64,000 nt of DNA from Moorella sp. Hama-1 (GCF_023734095.1 NZ_AP024620.1:678501-742500); one strand, 5' to 3'. Numbered from the stretch's first letter, positions 43,906-52,800 are shown. The notes: a model not told the origin generated them from the sequence alone. Program-made: numbers and translations.

Positions 43906-44365
43906 CTTTTGAGTAAACCGGATGGTCGCGGGCGTAAAGGCGCGTTTGGCGCCTCAGCGCCTGAGGAAAGTCCGAGCTCCGCAGGGCAGGGTGCTGGATA
44001 ACGTCCAGTGGAGGCGACTCCAAGGATAGTGCCACAGAAACAGACCGCCCAGCACTCAACCTGACGAGTGAAAAAGTCCTATCTACCAACTGGCTCCTAA
44101 TCGGGATCAGGCAGGGGTTCCTGGTAGATGAAACTTCACCTGTCAGGTTGAGTGCTGGGCAAGGGTGGAAAGGCGAGGTAAGAGCTCACCAGCGGTTAGG
44201 CGACTAACCGGCTCGGTAAACCCCACCTGGAGCAAGACCGAATAGGGGGACAAGAGGGGTGGCCCGCCCCGTCCCCGGGTAAGGTCGCTGGAGGCGTCAG
44301 GCAACTGGCGTCCAAGATAGATGACCATCTAAGACAGAACTCGGCTTACAGGTTTGCTCAAAAGA
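43906..44365 (+). ncRNA. rnpB: RNase P RNA (ancestral type A)
   Basis: The universally conserved core is present: GAGGAAAGTCCGAGCTCC near 43970 (P4 5' strand) and ACAGAACTCGGCTTACAG near 44334 (P4 3' strand), with AGAGCTCACCAGCGG and GGTAAACCCCACC between. P1 pairs CTTTTGAGTAAACC (43906-43919) with GGTTTGCTCAAAAG (44352-44365), with one G-U. The RNA is the catalytic part of RNase P, which trims tRNA 5' ends. Its 3' part is supplied by the attL core of the adjoining island, so the gene was rebuilt on integration. Confidence 0.96.
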
Positions 44366-44370
44366 CCTTT
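44338..44370 (+). other. attL core (rnpB side)
   Basis: Thirty-three bases, starting AACTCGGCTTACAGGTTTGC and ending AAAGACCTTT, are identical to 63529-63561. The core includes the P4 3' strand and the P1 3' strand of RNase P RNA. Confidence 0.85.
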
Positions 44371-44383
44371 GGCTACACTTATA

Positions 44384-44445
44384 GGTTATCACCTCTTCTT
44401 ATGGGCCACATTTTAGGACCTGGAAGAGGTGATAACCTTTTTTAT
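44384..44445 (+). terminator. rnpB terminator (island-derived copy)
   Basis: GGTTATCACCTCTTC at 44384-44398 pairs perfectly with GAAGAGGTGATAACC at 44423-44437, followed by TTTTTTATTT. It ends rnpB in the present arrangement and has a diverged twin at 63575-63632. Confidence 0.92.
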
Positions 44446-44825
44446 TTAGCGGGGCCTGTGAAAAACCCTCTCAGATATCCATAATAGCAGGAGCGTGTCC
44501 GAATGCCAAATCCAGTTTGAGGGGGTAAGAGCCTTCTATTTGGCTGTAACCAGTACCAGTGGGACGGATTAGGCATTTTTTCTGCTAAAATAATAGCGGT
44601 GGGTTATTCTGGGTATACTATAAGTAAATTTATAGGTCGATAGGGAAAAAGATATGATTACTGGATACAAGGTTTGCCTGGCAGGACCATCATGGCATAA
44701 AGTAATTGATTTTGTGGGGCGCCCCCTGAAGGGGCGCCCTTATTTTTTGATGTTGAATCAGACTCAACATCCGGGGCCAAATTGGGGCTATTTTGAAGAC
44801 TTTACGTTGAATATAATTAACCATT
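44446..44825 (+). other. Left-end spacer of the island
   Basis: About 380 bases of AT-rich DNA. It has a TATACT box near 44614-44624 and a strong terminator at 44717-44748. An open frame at 44654-44836 runs through that terminator and resembles nothing, so no gene is called. The short transcript between these two signals could be a leader or small RNA. Confidence 0.5.
44717..44748 (+). terminator. Terminator or attenuator before the recombinase-like gene
   Basis: GGGCGCCCC at 44717-44725 pairs with GGGGCGCCC at 44731-44739, followed by TTATTTTTT. It lies 78 bases upstream of the gene at 44826, where it could attenuate its expression. Confidence 0.75.
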
Positions 44826-45419
44826 ATGACCGGTAATGTTCCAGAAGAGGTTATGAGTTTCGATGAGCTTTTAACGTTATTAATGCACTTTAAAAGAAAT
44901 TCATCCACCGGGGAGATCTTTATGTTTCCGGGAGGGGAAAAAGGCCACATAGCTAAGAGTACATGGAAAAACTGGATTAGTAGAATTAAAGATGCCTCCA
45001 GGTCTTCTGATTTTTACGGCTTAAAGGATTTCCAGTGGAAAGACCTGCGGAGTAGTGCAGCTAGGGATCCATACGCTGTCGCCAGGTTTTTAGGCGATAA
45101 AAGTTTTGATGTAGTACAAAAGTATATCCAGGTGCCGTGGGAACAGAAGCTCCGGTGGTTAAAGACACCGGAGGATATTAAGTGGCAGCAGGAACGAAAT
45201 AAAGGTGCCGGGGAAGGTAAAATAGAAAATGAAAAAGTAAAAGCAATTACACCAGGTGTAGTTCCTATGGCCCCGAATATTAACCTCGGGTTGTCAGTAG
45301 TTGTACAATTAAACGAGCTGGCGAGAAACCTGGAGAGAGGATATATTACACCAGAGGAGTTTACCTGGTTTAAAAGAAACCTGTACAACAATATAGCGGG
45401 CAACTATCAGCAACTGTGA
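44826..45419 (+). CDS. Divergent tyrosine-recombinase-like C-terminal domain protein
   Basis: A 197-residue protein near attL. The segment FQWKDLRSSAARDPYAVARF, then LGDKSFDVVQKYIQV, recalls the HxLR...GH...Y catalytic end of phage integrases. Lys replaces the usual first His and Asp replaces the second, while Arg and Tyr are kept. The N-terminal half, including the first catalytic Arg, is absent. The C-terminal QLNELARNLERGYITPEEF resembles a SHOCT motif. It may be a decayed integrase or a directionality or accessory factor. The assignment is tentative. Confidence 0.45.
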   Translation: MTGNVPEEVMSFDELLTLLMHFKRNSSTGEIFMFPGGEKGHIAKSTWKNWISRIKDASRSSDFYGLKDFQWKDLRSSAARDPYAVARFLGDKSFDVVQKYIQVPWEQKLRWLKTPEDIKWQQERNKGAGEGKIENEKVKAITPGVVPMAPNINLGLSVVVQLNELARNLERGYITPEEFTWFKRNLYNNIAGNYQQL

Positions 45420-45543
45420 TTTTATACCTGCATCAAGAGGTATGGATAATAGCTTCTTGATGACCCCTGCTTGAAAACGAATTGTAGCCCGGTATTCTTT
45501 ATTCTTTAAATTGCCCCCCTGCTCGACGATCCGGTTGTAGGTA

Positions 45544-45567
45544 GTTAACATGTTAACATATGTTAAC
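45544..45567. promoter_or_regulatory. Triple GTTAAC palindrome cluster
   Basis: GTTAAC occurs at 45544-45549, 45552-45557 and 45562-45567, so that GTTAACATGTTAAC and GTTAACATATGTTAAC are overlapping perfect palindromes. Such an array looks like a dimeric repressor operator. Confidence 0.45.
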
Positions 45568-45699
45568 ACCAGTAACGGCGGCAGGTGATTGTTAACAAAG
45601 AAATAGCAGGATTATATCCCTTCATGGCGAATTATGCCTTCAGAGTAAATTTTAGCACTGGCTATTGGTTACTTGGTCACTCTATAAGGAAGTGGTACT

Positions 45700-45807
45700 A
45701 TGCCGATACCAGAAAAACAGCTTGAAAAAATATGGGCTAGTGCGATTTCTACCCTAAGGCTACGTGCAATTCTGTACGAAACGTCTTGTCCGAAAGTCAA
45801 TCATTAA
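45700..45807 (+). CDS. Short open frame, possibly a truncated gene start
   Basis: Thirty-five codons starting MPIPEKQLEKIWASAISTLR behind AAGGAAGTGG. The N-terminus MPIPEKQLE is reminiscent of small nucleotidyltransferase-type proteins, but the frame then diverges and stops, so it may be the preserved beginning of a deleted gene. Coding status is uncertain. Confidence 0.3.
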   Translation: MPIPEKQLEKIWASAISTLRLRAILYETSCPKVNH

Positions 45808-45841
45808 GACAAAGGAATTTTGAGGTTTATTTATAGGGCTC

Positions 45842-45994
45842 CTATAAAAACAGTACAAACATATGTGGGGATAGCGATGTCGAATTATCATCCAACTTAA
45901 CTCTGTATTTATCCCAGATACCTTTGGGCTTCATCTTGCGGAATGTGATGTCGTTATAATCTTCATCAAGGCTAACCATTTCCAAAAATCGCAC
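45842..45994 (-). pseudogene. Short minus-strand fragment, family unknown
   Basis: Fifty codons from a GTG at 45994, including MVSLDEDYNDITFRKMKPKG and IWDKYRVKLDD. The composition is protein-like and a GCAAGG site precedes the start, but no family is recognised. It is either a small gene or the end of a lost cargo gene. Confidence 0.3.
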
Positions 45995-46104
45995 CTTGCA
46001 TAGGGTATAATTATATTAGCCAACCATTTATATACGTCAGAGAAATATGGTGGTAGAAAGGTTATCAGCTTTCTTTATTAACACTAAATCGGGGAGAAAT
46101 TAAA

Positions 46105-47121
46105 ATGGACGAAAAAGAGCTCAATGTTTGGGGTATCCATGCAGGAAAAACAGGTGATGCTGATACCATTTTTCTAAAAAAGAATTATATGGGTCTTGGT
46201 TGGGATGAGTTAGATGACCTCAGTACACTTAAGGCTGATAGAGAGGCTTTTAAAGCCAAAGTCGCTGAGTGTTATCCCGATAAAAAGCCCGGCGCAATAC
46301 CGAATATCGCCGGACAACTTTACCGGTTCGTACACGAAATGAAGGACAGCGACATTGTTGTTTATCCCTCAAAAATAAACCGGGAAGTGCATGTCGGGAA
46401 GGTAGCTGGTCCTTATAATTACAACCCCAATATCGGGAAGGGCTATCCTCACCTTCGCCCGGTAAAGTGGTTACGCTCTCTTCCGCGCACTAAATTTACC
46501 CAGGGAGCTCTTTACGAAATCGGTTCAGCAATGAGTTTTTTTCAGGTAAAGAATTATTCTGAAGAGTTTAAGGCCGCACTTGAAGGTAAGACTACACCGA
46601 CACCCCCTTCCAAGGATGACACTCTTTCAATTGTTACAAAAGATATTGAAGAAACTACCCGCGATTTTATCATCAAACAGCTTTCACAGGAGTTAAAAGG
46701 ACACCCTTTGGCTGAATTCGTAGCTCACGTTCTAGAAACGATGGGATATCGGACACGTATTTCACCGGAAGGGCCGGACGGCGGCATTGATATTATAGCT
46801 CATAAAGATGAGTTAGGTTTCGAGCCACCGATCATAAAAGTGCAGGTAAAGAGTAGTGAGGGGAGCATCGGCGACCCGGTGGTTTCCTCGCTTTATGGTA
46901 AAGTAGCGCCAGGTGAATTCGGACTTCTAGTGACGTTGGGCATCTTTACCACCCAGGCTCGTAACTTTGCGAGAAGTAAGAGCAACTTACGGCTTATTGA
47001 TGGAGACGAGCTGGTAAACCTGATCTTGCAGCACTACGAGCAGTTTGATTCACGCTATAAGGGACTTTTACCGCTAAAAAGGGTGTATGTACCACAGGTG
47101 TTAGAAGAAACAGATGAGTAA
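46105..47121 (+). CDS. Mrr-type restriction endonuclease
   Basis: A 338-residue protein. The C-terminal half is an Mrr_cat PD-(D/E)xK domain: FVAHVLETMGYRTRISPEGP, then DGGIDIIAHKD (residue ~225) with the catalytic Asp, and IKVQVKSSEG (residue ~245) with the QxK pair. The N-terminal ~150 residues (WGIHAGKTGDADTIFLKKNY) form a specificity-like domain of the kind that precedes Mrr in other proteins. Mrr enzymes cleave modified foreign DNA (type IV restriction). ATG at 46105 has GGGGAGA upstream. It is a stand-alone cargo gene of the island. Confidence 0.88.
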   Translation: MDEKELNVWGIHAGKTGDADTIFLKKNYMGLGWDELDDLSTLKADREAFKAKVAECYPDKKPGAIPNIAGQLYRFVHEMKDSDIVVYPSKINREVHVGKVAGPYNYNPNIGKGYPHLRPVKWLRSLPRTKFTQGALYEIGSAMSFFQVKNYSEEFKAALEGKTTPTPPSKDDTLSIVTKDIEETTRDFIIKQLSQELKGHPLAEFVAHVLETMGYRTRISPEGPDGGIDIIAHKDELGFEPPIIKVQVKSSEGSIGDPVVSSLYGKVAPGEFGLLVTLGIFTTQARNFARSKSNLRLIDGDELVNLILQHYEQFDSRYKGLLPLKRVYVPQVLEETDE

Positions 47122-47463
47122 ATAGAATTACAAGTATGATTTTCGAGTTGGTAAATACTTAGATTAAATCTGATAATAATAGAAGGCCTTGTAAGTGGAG
47201 GTTCAGGATAGCGGCGCAGGAGTGGGAGGGATGGGCGTGGGCGTAGCGATGGGTTATAATGGTCGAGTAGAAGTATGCCTCGCGGCATACCTCTACTCGA
47301 CCACTTTATGACGAGCTACTACGGTGCCCGCAGCATATTGATAAGGCTGTGGTTACCTTGGCTGTCCACCTTACGAACGGCAGCAACTGTATCGGCGGTA
47401 ATAAGATCCTCCTTGAGGAGGGCAGTATGCAGAGGAAATGACTAGACGCTGGAGGTGGGGGAT
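47122..47463. other. Spacer with a long perfect-looking hairpin
   Basis: About 340 bases without a gene. A TTATAAT box near 47254 is followed at once by the 44-base hairpin at 47260-47303. The remainder has no recognisable signal apart from a GGAGGT site for the next gene. Confidence 0.5.
47260..47303. repeat. 20-bp stem inverted repeat
   Basis: TGGTCGAGTAGAAGTATGCC (47260-47279) and GGCATACCTCTACTCGACCA (47284-47303) pair at 19 of 20 positions around a TCGC loop. There is no T-run, so it is not a typical terminator. It might be an IS end, a replication or recombination site, or a DNA hairpin. Confidence 0.65.
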
Positions 47464-47697
47464 GTGGCCGATATAATTGATTTACGGATAAAAATCCTTA
47501 ATAACCTAGAAGAACAAGTAGAAAGAGAACTGAGTTATCTTAAAACACCACCGGAAATACTTCAAAAGGAGCAGGACATTTTAAATGGCCGTGAGAGGGA
47601 CTTTGGCGTAGAAGCCAAAGTTTCAGAAAATGAACATTCTACATTTGGAAACCTATGGCTAAATGTCGGCTTTAGAGCCCACATTCCGCAACCATAA
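47464..47697 (+). CDS. Short hypothetical protein, possibly truncated by the adjoining IS
   Basis: About 77 residues: an N-terminal amphipathic helix (DIIDLRIKILNNLEEQVE) followed by an acidic helical region and the ending NVGFRAHIPQP. GTG at 47464 has GGAGGT 7 bases upstream. The family is not recognised. It stops at the presumed left edge of the IS1634-type insertion, so its natural C-terminus may be missing. Confidence 0.45.
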   Translation: MADIIDLRIKILNNLEEQVERELSYLKTPPEILQKEQDILNGRERDFGVEAKVSENEHSTFGNLWLNVGFRAHIPQP

Positions 47698-49676
47698 AAT
47701 GGATAGTTGCCAATAAATAACTATAACCTCTAGTGATGACAATGATGCCAAAAAGTGATGGTTAAAAGAAGATGATTTTTCCACTCCGTGTCGAACCTTA
47801 ATATTGGTAAGTTACAAAGGAAAGGCGGCACGGGGATGAATTTGCAGCCCTTTCTGGAATCCTTTGCCCAATTGCCCCCGAAACTACAGCAACGGTTAGC
47901 GGCGGAATTAAAAATTGATGTTGCTAAAGCGACTCCTGCTGGAGCAGTACTCATTGGCTTTTCTCTGACCCAAACATTTGGTGTAGGTGAAACCATTGAT
48001 TATCTGCTCGGAGAAGAACATCTCTCGGTGCAGCAGATGCAAGATGAGCTAGCTCAGGGAGTAACTCCTCGAATTAGTACCGGGACCGCTTGCGAAGTGC
48101 TCATTGCCGATATGCTGGGTTGTTACAAAAACCTAACCCGGCTTTATCACCTTGAAGAGGCCTGTGAAGCTTGGCGCGTCAGGGATATCCTGGGCCTGCC
48201 GCCGGAGAAATTGAATGACGACCGGCTGGGGAGGGCCCTGGATACTATCGGTGATAACCCCACATTAATGGGAGACATTCTCCAAGCCCTGGTCTTAAAG
48301 GCAGCAGAACGTTTTGGCATCCCCCTCAATCGTTTTTACAACGATACTACCGCCATTCCGGTATGGGGGGAGAGGCAAGGTAATGATAAGGTCCAATTTG
48401 GCCACGGCGGCTTGCCCGGTTTGCAACAGCTCATTCTGAACCTCACTATTCTGGCGGGACCATCGCTACCAGTGACGGCCGACACCGATCCGGGCAACGT
48501 CCAGGGAGGTCCGGTATTTGGCCGCACCCTGACAGCGGTCTCCAAGCTAACCCGGGGTGAATTTGAAATCATCGTCGACCGCGGTATTTTAAGCCACTAC
48601 AACATGCACCTGATGCTTACAGAAAAACGCGCCTTCTTTATCGGGCCGCTGAAAGAGGAACTCTGCCGTTCCTGGCTTTTAGACACCCTTCGGAGTGCAG
48701 GCGCAAACGCCTTTACTCCTATTGCCTACCGGTCCAAGGAAGAAGCCAGGAAGGGACAACCGTCCCATTATGAAGCCCTTGAGGCCACCTACTCCTTTCG
48801 CGTCGAATTAAATCGCCGCAAGCCCAGGGAGCCGAGGAAAAAGAAAGGCGAAAGGCGTTTTGCCGAATATACCATCCGGGCGGTGATTTACCGGGACAAC
48901 AAGAAAAAACAACGTGATGCCGAGCACAGGGCGAAAAATATAACCAAAGTGGAAGCCAGGCTCCAGGAACTACAGGGTAAACTCAACAAACGCAACCTTT
49001 GCACTGTTACCGCCTGCCAAAGCCAGGTTCGGGAGATCTTCCGGGGATTGCCCGAACTGCGGCAAGCTTACAAGGTAACCGTAGAAACTAACGTCCACGG
49101 CGCCGTCACCCTTACCTGGGAAAAGGATGAAGAGGTGCTCCAAGAAGCCGCCCTGACAGATGGCCTCTTCGTTCTCCTGACCAATCACCCTATTGAAGCA
49201 GTGGATGCCAACGAATTGCTAACCCGTTACCGGGGTCGCAACGACATTGAAATGAGCTACCGTTTCTTGAAAGGGGCCCTCGATCTGAACCAGATCTTTT
49301 TACGCAAGCCCAGCCGTGTTGACGCTTATTGTTACCTGAAAGTACTGGCCATGTTCGTCCTTAACCTGGCGCACTGGTTTTTAACTAAGGAAGGCCAAAA
49401 GAAAATGACACCTCAGAAGTTACAGGAGGTATTGGGCAACACCACTATCGTCGAACAGCGCCTGGAACCCTTCGGCATCCGCCACTGGGTCGGAACTAAT
49501 GTAACGGAACCTATCCGTATTCTTATTGAACTGTTTCATTTACCCGATCCGGTGGCCATTGTAGAAGCTATCAATGCTGCTATCGATTACTACCAGATCC
49601 TTAATCAATGGAGCCAAAAAGTGGGACGTAGCTGTTGAAAGTACTTGCTAAGTTTAGACCTGGAATAAATTCCTAA
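47698..49676 (+). mobile_element. IS1634-family insertion sequence (approximate limits)
   Basis: The region around the transposase gene 47836-49638. Terminal inverted repeats could not be identified by eye, so the limits are set at the neighbouring genes. Both neighbours look truncated toward the element, as expected for an insertion. Confidence 0.55.
47836..49638 (+). CDS. IS1634-family transposase (DUF4277 + DDE)
   Basis: A 600-residue transposase of the IS4 superfamily. The N-terminal DUF4277-like part (ETIDYLLGEEHLSVQQMQDE) is followed by the DDE core: RFYNDTTAIPVWG and FEIIVDRGILS carry acidic residues, and the C-terminal NDIEMSYRFLKGALDLNQIF includes the catalytic Glu in the Y-(2)-R-type signature. 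ATG at 47836 starts after AAAGGCGGCACGGGG; a GTG at 47788 is in frame. The gene appears complete, so the element may be active. Confidence 0.88.
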   Translation: MNLQPFLESFAQLPPKLQQRLAAELKIDVAKATPAGAVLIGFSLTQTFGVGETIDYLLGEEHLSVQQMQDELAQGVTPRISTGTACEVLIADMLGCYKNLTRLYHLEEACEAWRVRDILGLPPEKLNDDRLGRALDTIGDNPTLMGDILQALVLKAAERFGIPLNRFYNDTTAIPVWGERQGNDKVQFGHGGLPGLQQLILNLTILAGPSLPVTADTDPGNVQGGPVFGRTLTAVSKLTRGEFEIIVDRGILSHYNMHLMLTEKRAFFIGPLKEELCRSWLLDTLRSAGANAFTPIAYRSKEEARKGQPSHYEALEATYSFRVELNRRKPREPRKKKGERRFAEYTIRAVIYRDNKKKQRDAEHRAKNITKVEARLQELQGKLNKRNLCTVTACQSQVREIFRGLPELRQAYKVTVETNVHGAVTLTWEKDEEVLQEAALTDGLFVLLTNHPIEAVDANELLTRYRGRNDIEMSYRFLKGALDLNQIFLRKPSRVDAYCYLKVLAMFVLNLAHWFLTKEGQKKMTPQKLQEVLGNTTIVEQRLEPFGIRHWVGTNVTEPIRILIELFHLPDPVAIVEAINAAIDYYQILNQWSQKVGRSC

Positions 49677-49731
49677 TTTGGTGATCTTGCCCTGCGAAAT
49701 ATGGGTTAGAGAAAGGGAATTAAGACGAGCA

Positions 49732-50319
49732 ATGGGTATGACCTTACTTTACTATCACGTTGGCCCTATAGAACCTTACCTTAGAGTGGTAATAAGCCAA
49801 AAAGAATCCGTTGCAGATTATAGCGAGCAGTTCTGGATTAGCTATGGTGACTTTCAAATCAAGAGCTGTAGTTTTTTGGATAGTGTGGGGGCTTTTTTAG
49901 CATTTGCGTTCTTTGGTATTTTCGACGCGCCTTTGTATTTTAATCAGGTGATAGATTGCCTGGAGCTTAAATATACACATCAATCCAAGCGTATAATTTT
50001 GGATGGAGAACCATTTAGTTTGAAGGGTCGTAGAAGTTGGGATGTATTAAAAGATGCCAAGAAACGGTATCAGGAGGTTAGAAAGTGGAGGGACGAAGTT
50101 ATTCATGTTTTTTCTCCACTGATGTATTTAAGAATAGATGATGATTGGATGGAACGCGAAATGCGACAGATTCTTCGTACCCCTGAACTTAAAGCAGCCG
50201 AGGCCATTAAAGAGTGCAAGAATACCTACTGGTTGCTCAACTTGGCACGTATTGCAGCAGATGACTTAGCTTATGATTTTATAAGTAGCCATTCTTATCA
50301 TCGCGATTATTACTATTAA
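49732..50319 (+). CDS. HEPN-like protein (Rx4H motif)
   Basis: A protein of about 195 residues. It contains KWRDEVIH, which fits the Rx4H active site of HEPN ribonucleases, in a helical context with a preceding helix SWDVLKDAKKRYQE. It recalls Cthe_2314-type HEPN proteins. HEPN proteins often act as toxins or abortive-infection RNases. The frame is open upstream to 49678 next to the transposase gene, so the N-terminus may have been cut by the IS insertion. No nucleotidyltransferase antitoxin is adjacent. Function is inferred from the motif only. Confidence 0.5.
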   Translation: MGMTLLYYHVGPIEPYLRVVISQKESVADYSEQFWISYGDFQIKSCSFLDSVGAFLAFAFFGIFDAPLYFNQVIDCLELKYTHQSKRIILDGEPFSLKGRRSWDVLKDAKKRYQEVRKWRDEVIHVFSPLMYLRIDDDWMEREMRQILRTPELKAAEAIKECKNTYWLLNLARIAADDLAYDFISSHSYHRDYYY

Positions 50320-50971
50320 ACCCCATATTCCGCACCTCTGGATATAGTTGCCAATGTTTTCTTGGGCCTTAAAAAATTTAGATGTCCTCAAAAGAATAAC
50401 AACCGAACGTTTCAACCATTGCTGTTGTCTCCAGACTATAAAATAGCCCAAGAGATTACCTTGAGAGTTGAAACATTATACTTTGTTATAGGTGATGCCG
50501 TAAAAGTTTTTCAGGCTCTTTGTTGGTAAACAGATGTTGATAGCCAGTTATTTAGCAAAGATTGCAGGATTTGTCGTAAGAAAAACGAATAGTAATAAGG
50601 GTCAAGGCATTAGTGAGAAGAAAGATAATACAAGTCACTCAATATAACAAAAACAGGAAGGAAGCAGTAGACAATTTACCTTAAGGTTGAGAAAAATGCC
50701 GTCTAACGTGTTTACCGGGAGAAAAAATCAAAATCCACAGTAAAATGTCTAAGACCAGGGAATGGAATTTAGAAAAAAGAGGGCATTAATAACCTTACCA
50801 ACTATTTGGTAATAGTTGGCGGAGATAAGAAGTTTTTATGAAGAACTAGCTCGCCATTGTCCCGTTATAGATTTGGCTTTTGTTCGTCAAATTACGGTTT
50901 GGGCAGCACAGCCCCTGGTATCCAGCTTTCCGGTACCTATATAAAGCGTTGGCTTAATACAGAACTTCTAG
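50320..50971. other. AT-rich stretch without a supported gene
   Basis: About 650 bases between the HEPN-like gene and the hsdR fragment. The start (50322-50356) shows short blocks shared with 47680-47714 (ATTCCGCA, GGATA, GTTGCCAAT). No frame here has a ribosome-binding site and a protein-like sequence. Confidence 0.5.
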
Positions 50972-51220
50972 CTTCAGTTATTGGTGGGTGCAGAAACGCA
51001 ATCCGCCAAATATGCAGATGGGCTCCCGGAAGGCCTCTCTAACTACTGCTTGCCCCTACCCTTTGCCTACGAGTCTACCGGCGTAGTTACCCAGTTTACC
51101 AATGGGCTGGACCCTAAACCCAGGAGCTGAGAGGTATTTACATTTCACCTCCCTGAAGAATTGCTTCGTTTAGTTAATCTTAATTCTCAGTTGAGAGCTA
51201 ATTTGCGCAAAGCGAACTAA
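50972..51220 (+). pseudogene. Fragment of a type I restriction HsdR N-terminal region
   Basis: The frame encodes QSAKYADGLPEGLSNYCLPL followed by PFAYESTGVVTQFTNGLDPK, a TGA at 51128-51130, then EVFTFHLPEELLRLV. Family members read PRSREVFTFHRPE here, so the TGA replaces an arginine codon. Sequence before residue ~1 does not continue in any frame, and the helicase domains are gone. It is the relic of an HsdR of a different subfamily from the intact one at 56616, and it lies directly before hsdM. Confidence 0.7.
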
Positions 51221-51240
51221 AGTATAAAGAGGTGCATATA

Positions 51241-52800
51241 ATGCCGTCAATAAACAACGAAATAGAAAAAAAGCTCTGGAATGCTGCCGACCAGCTTAGA
51301 GCCAACTCAAAGCTAAAAGCTTCTGAGTATTCCGTGCCCGTTCTCGGACTTATCTTCCTTAGATTTGCAGACAACAGGTTCAGCATGGCCGAAAAAGAAC
51401 TGGCCAAAAAAACAAGGGTGGCAGGTTCCAGGCGTGCCATAGGCAAGGCCGACTATCAGGCCGGAGGGGTCATGTACCTGCCCGAACATGCCAGGTATTC
51501 TTATCTTCTGAAACTGCCTGAAGGTGAGAATATCGGGAAGACCGTCAACGAGGCTATGAAAGCCATAGAAGCGGAAAATGAAGACCTGAAAGACGTCCTG
51601 CCCAAAACCTATACCCGGCTGGACAATGATACACTGATAGCACTGCTCAAGATATTCTCCGAAATCCCCATGGACGTCGAAGGGGACGTTTTTGGCAATG
51701 TATATGAATACTTCCTTGGTGAGTTTGCCCGTTCCGAAGGGCAGCGCGGCGGCGAGTTCTACACGCCCACATCACTGGTTAAGCTCATTGTAGAGGTAAT
51801 CGAGCCGTACAAGGGCCGTATCCTGGACCCGGCCTGCGGGTCGGGCGGTATGTTCGTACAATCTGCCCGTTTTGTCCAGAACCACAAGAAAAACCCCAGC
51901 AGCGAGATATCTATCTACGGCCAGGAGAAGGTGGCCGAAACGGTACGGCTCTGCAAGATGAACCTGGCGGTGCACGGCCTTTCCGGAGACATCCGGCAGG
52001 CAAACACCTATTACGAAAATGTGCATAACTGCATAAACCGCTTTGACTTTGTCATGGCCAATCCCCCATTCAATGTGGACGGGGTGGACAAGGAGAAGAT
52101 TAAGGACGATCCCAGGTATCCCTTCGGCTTGCCTACTACTGATAACGCCAACTATATCTGGATTCAGGAGTTTTATAGCGCCCTGAATGATAAAGGTCGG
52201 GCCGGCTTCGTTATGGCCAACTCCGCCAGCGACGCCCGGGGTTCCGAGCTGGAGATACGAAGGAAGCTCATCCAGGACAGGGTTATAGATGTAATGATCG
52301 CCGTCGGGCCCAACTTCTTCTACACCGTTACCCTGCCCTGCACCCTATGGTTCTTTGACAAGGGCAAGCGACAGACTGAACGGGGAGATAAGGTGCTGTT
52401 TATTGACGCGCGGAATATCTACTGCCAGGTAGACCGGGCACACAGGGAGTTTACCCCGGAGCAGATTGAATTTATCGCCAACATCGTACGTCTGTACCGC
52501 GGCCAGCCGGTGGAAACCGTCAACGGGTCGGAGGAAATGCTCAAGGAGAAGTTCCCTGAAGGCAAGTATATGGATATCCCCGGCCTGTGCAAGGTGGCAA
52601 CCATTGATGAAATTGAAGCCCAGGGCTGGAGCCTCAACCCCGGCAGGTATGTGGGGGTGGCTGAAAAGGGTGAGGAAGACTTCGACTTCATGGAAAGGTT
52701 GCAGGAACTGAACGAAGAACTGGAGCGGCTGAATACTGAAGCGGCGGAGCTGGAAGAAAGGATAAGGGAGAATGTGAGGGAGTTATTGGAGGGTGTTTGA
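51241..52800 (+). CDS. hsdM: Type I restriction-modification system methyltransferase HsdM
   Basis: A 519-residue N6-adenine methyltransferase. Residues 1-150 form the helical N-terminal domain ([20 protein letters not shown]). Motif I is [10 protein letters not shown] near residue 195, and motif IV is NPPF near 273. It modifies the recognition sequence set by HsdS and is required for both methylation and restriction. ATG at 51241 has AAAGAGGTG upstream. Its stop overlaps the hsdS start. GC content is higher than in the neighbouring island genes, which suggests a separate origin. Confidence 0.95.
   Translation: MPSINNEIEKKLWNAADQLRANSKLKASEYSVPVLGLIFLRFADNRFSMAEKELAKKTRVAGSRRAIGKADYQAGGVMYLPEHARYSYLLKLPEGENIGKTVNEAMKAIEAENEDLKDVLPKTYTRLDNDTLIALLKIFSEIPMDVEGDVFGNVYEYFLGEFARSEGQRGGEFYTPTSLVKLIVEVIEPYKGRILDPACGSGGMFVQSARFVQNHKKNPSSEISIYGQEKVAETVRLCKMNLAVHGLSGDIRQANTYYENVHNCINRFDFVMANPPFNVDGVDKEKIKDDPRYPFGLPTTDNANYIWIQEFYSALNDKGRAGFVMANSASDARGSELEIRRKLIQDRVIDVMIAVGPNFFYTVTLPCTLWFFDKGKRQTERGDKVLFIDARNIYCQVDRAHREFTPEQIEFIANIVRLYRGQPVETVNGSEEMLKEKFPEGKYMDIPGLCKVATIDEIEAQGWSLNPGRYVGVAEKGEEDFDFMERLQELNEELERLNTEAAELEERIRENVRELLEGV

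Larger units (their letters stand above)
45420..46104. other. AT-rich stretch with gene remnants
   Basis: About 685 bases with no well-supported gene. It contains a cluster of three GTTAAC palindromes (45544-45567), a 35-codon frame with a good ribosome-binding site (45700-45807) and a 50-codon minus-strand frame (45842-45994). The look is of decayed cargo genes. Confidence 0.55.

Noticed and set aside
44654-44836. 60-codon frame at the left end of the island
   Set aside because: It runs through a strong terminator hairpin with a T-run and lacks a ribosome-binding site.
45309-45569. 86-codon minus-strand frame overlapping the recombinase-like gene
   Set aside because: It overlaps a better supported gene and the GTTAAC cluster, with no recognised domain.
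50857-51042. 61-codon plus-strand frame before hsdM
   Set aside because: The HsdR-like relic is in another frame across its second half; no ribosome-binding site.
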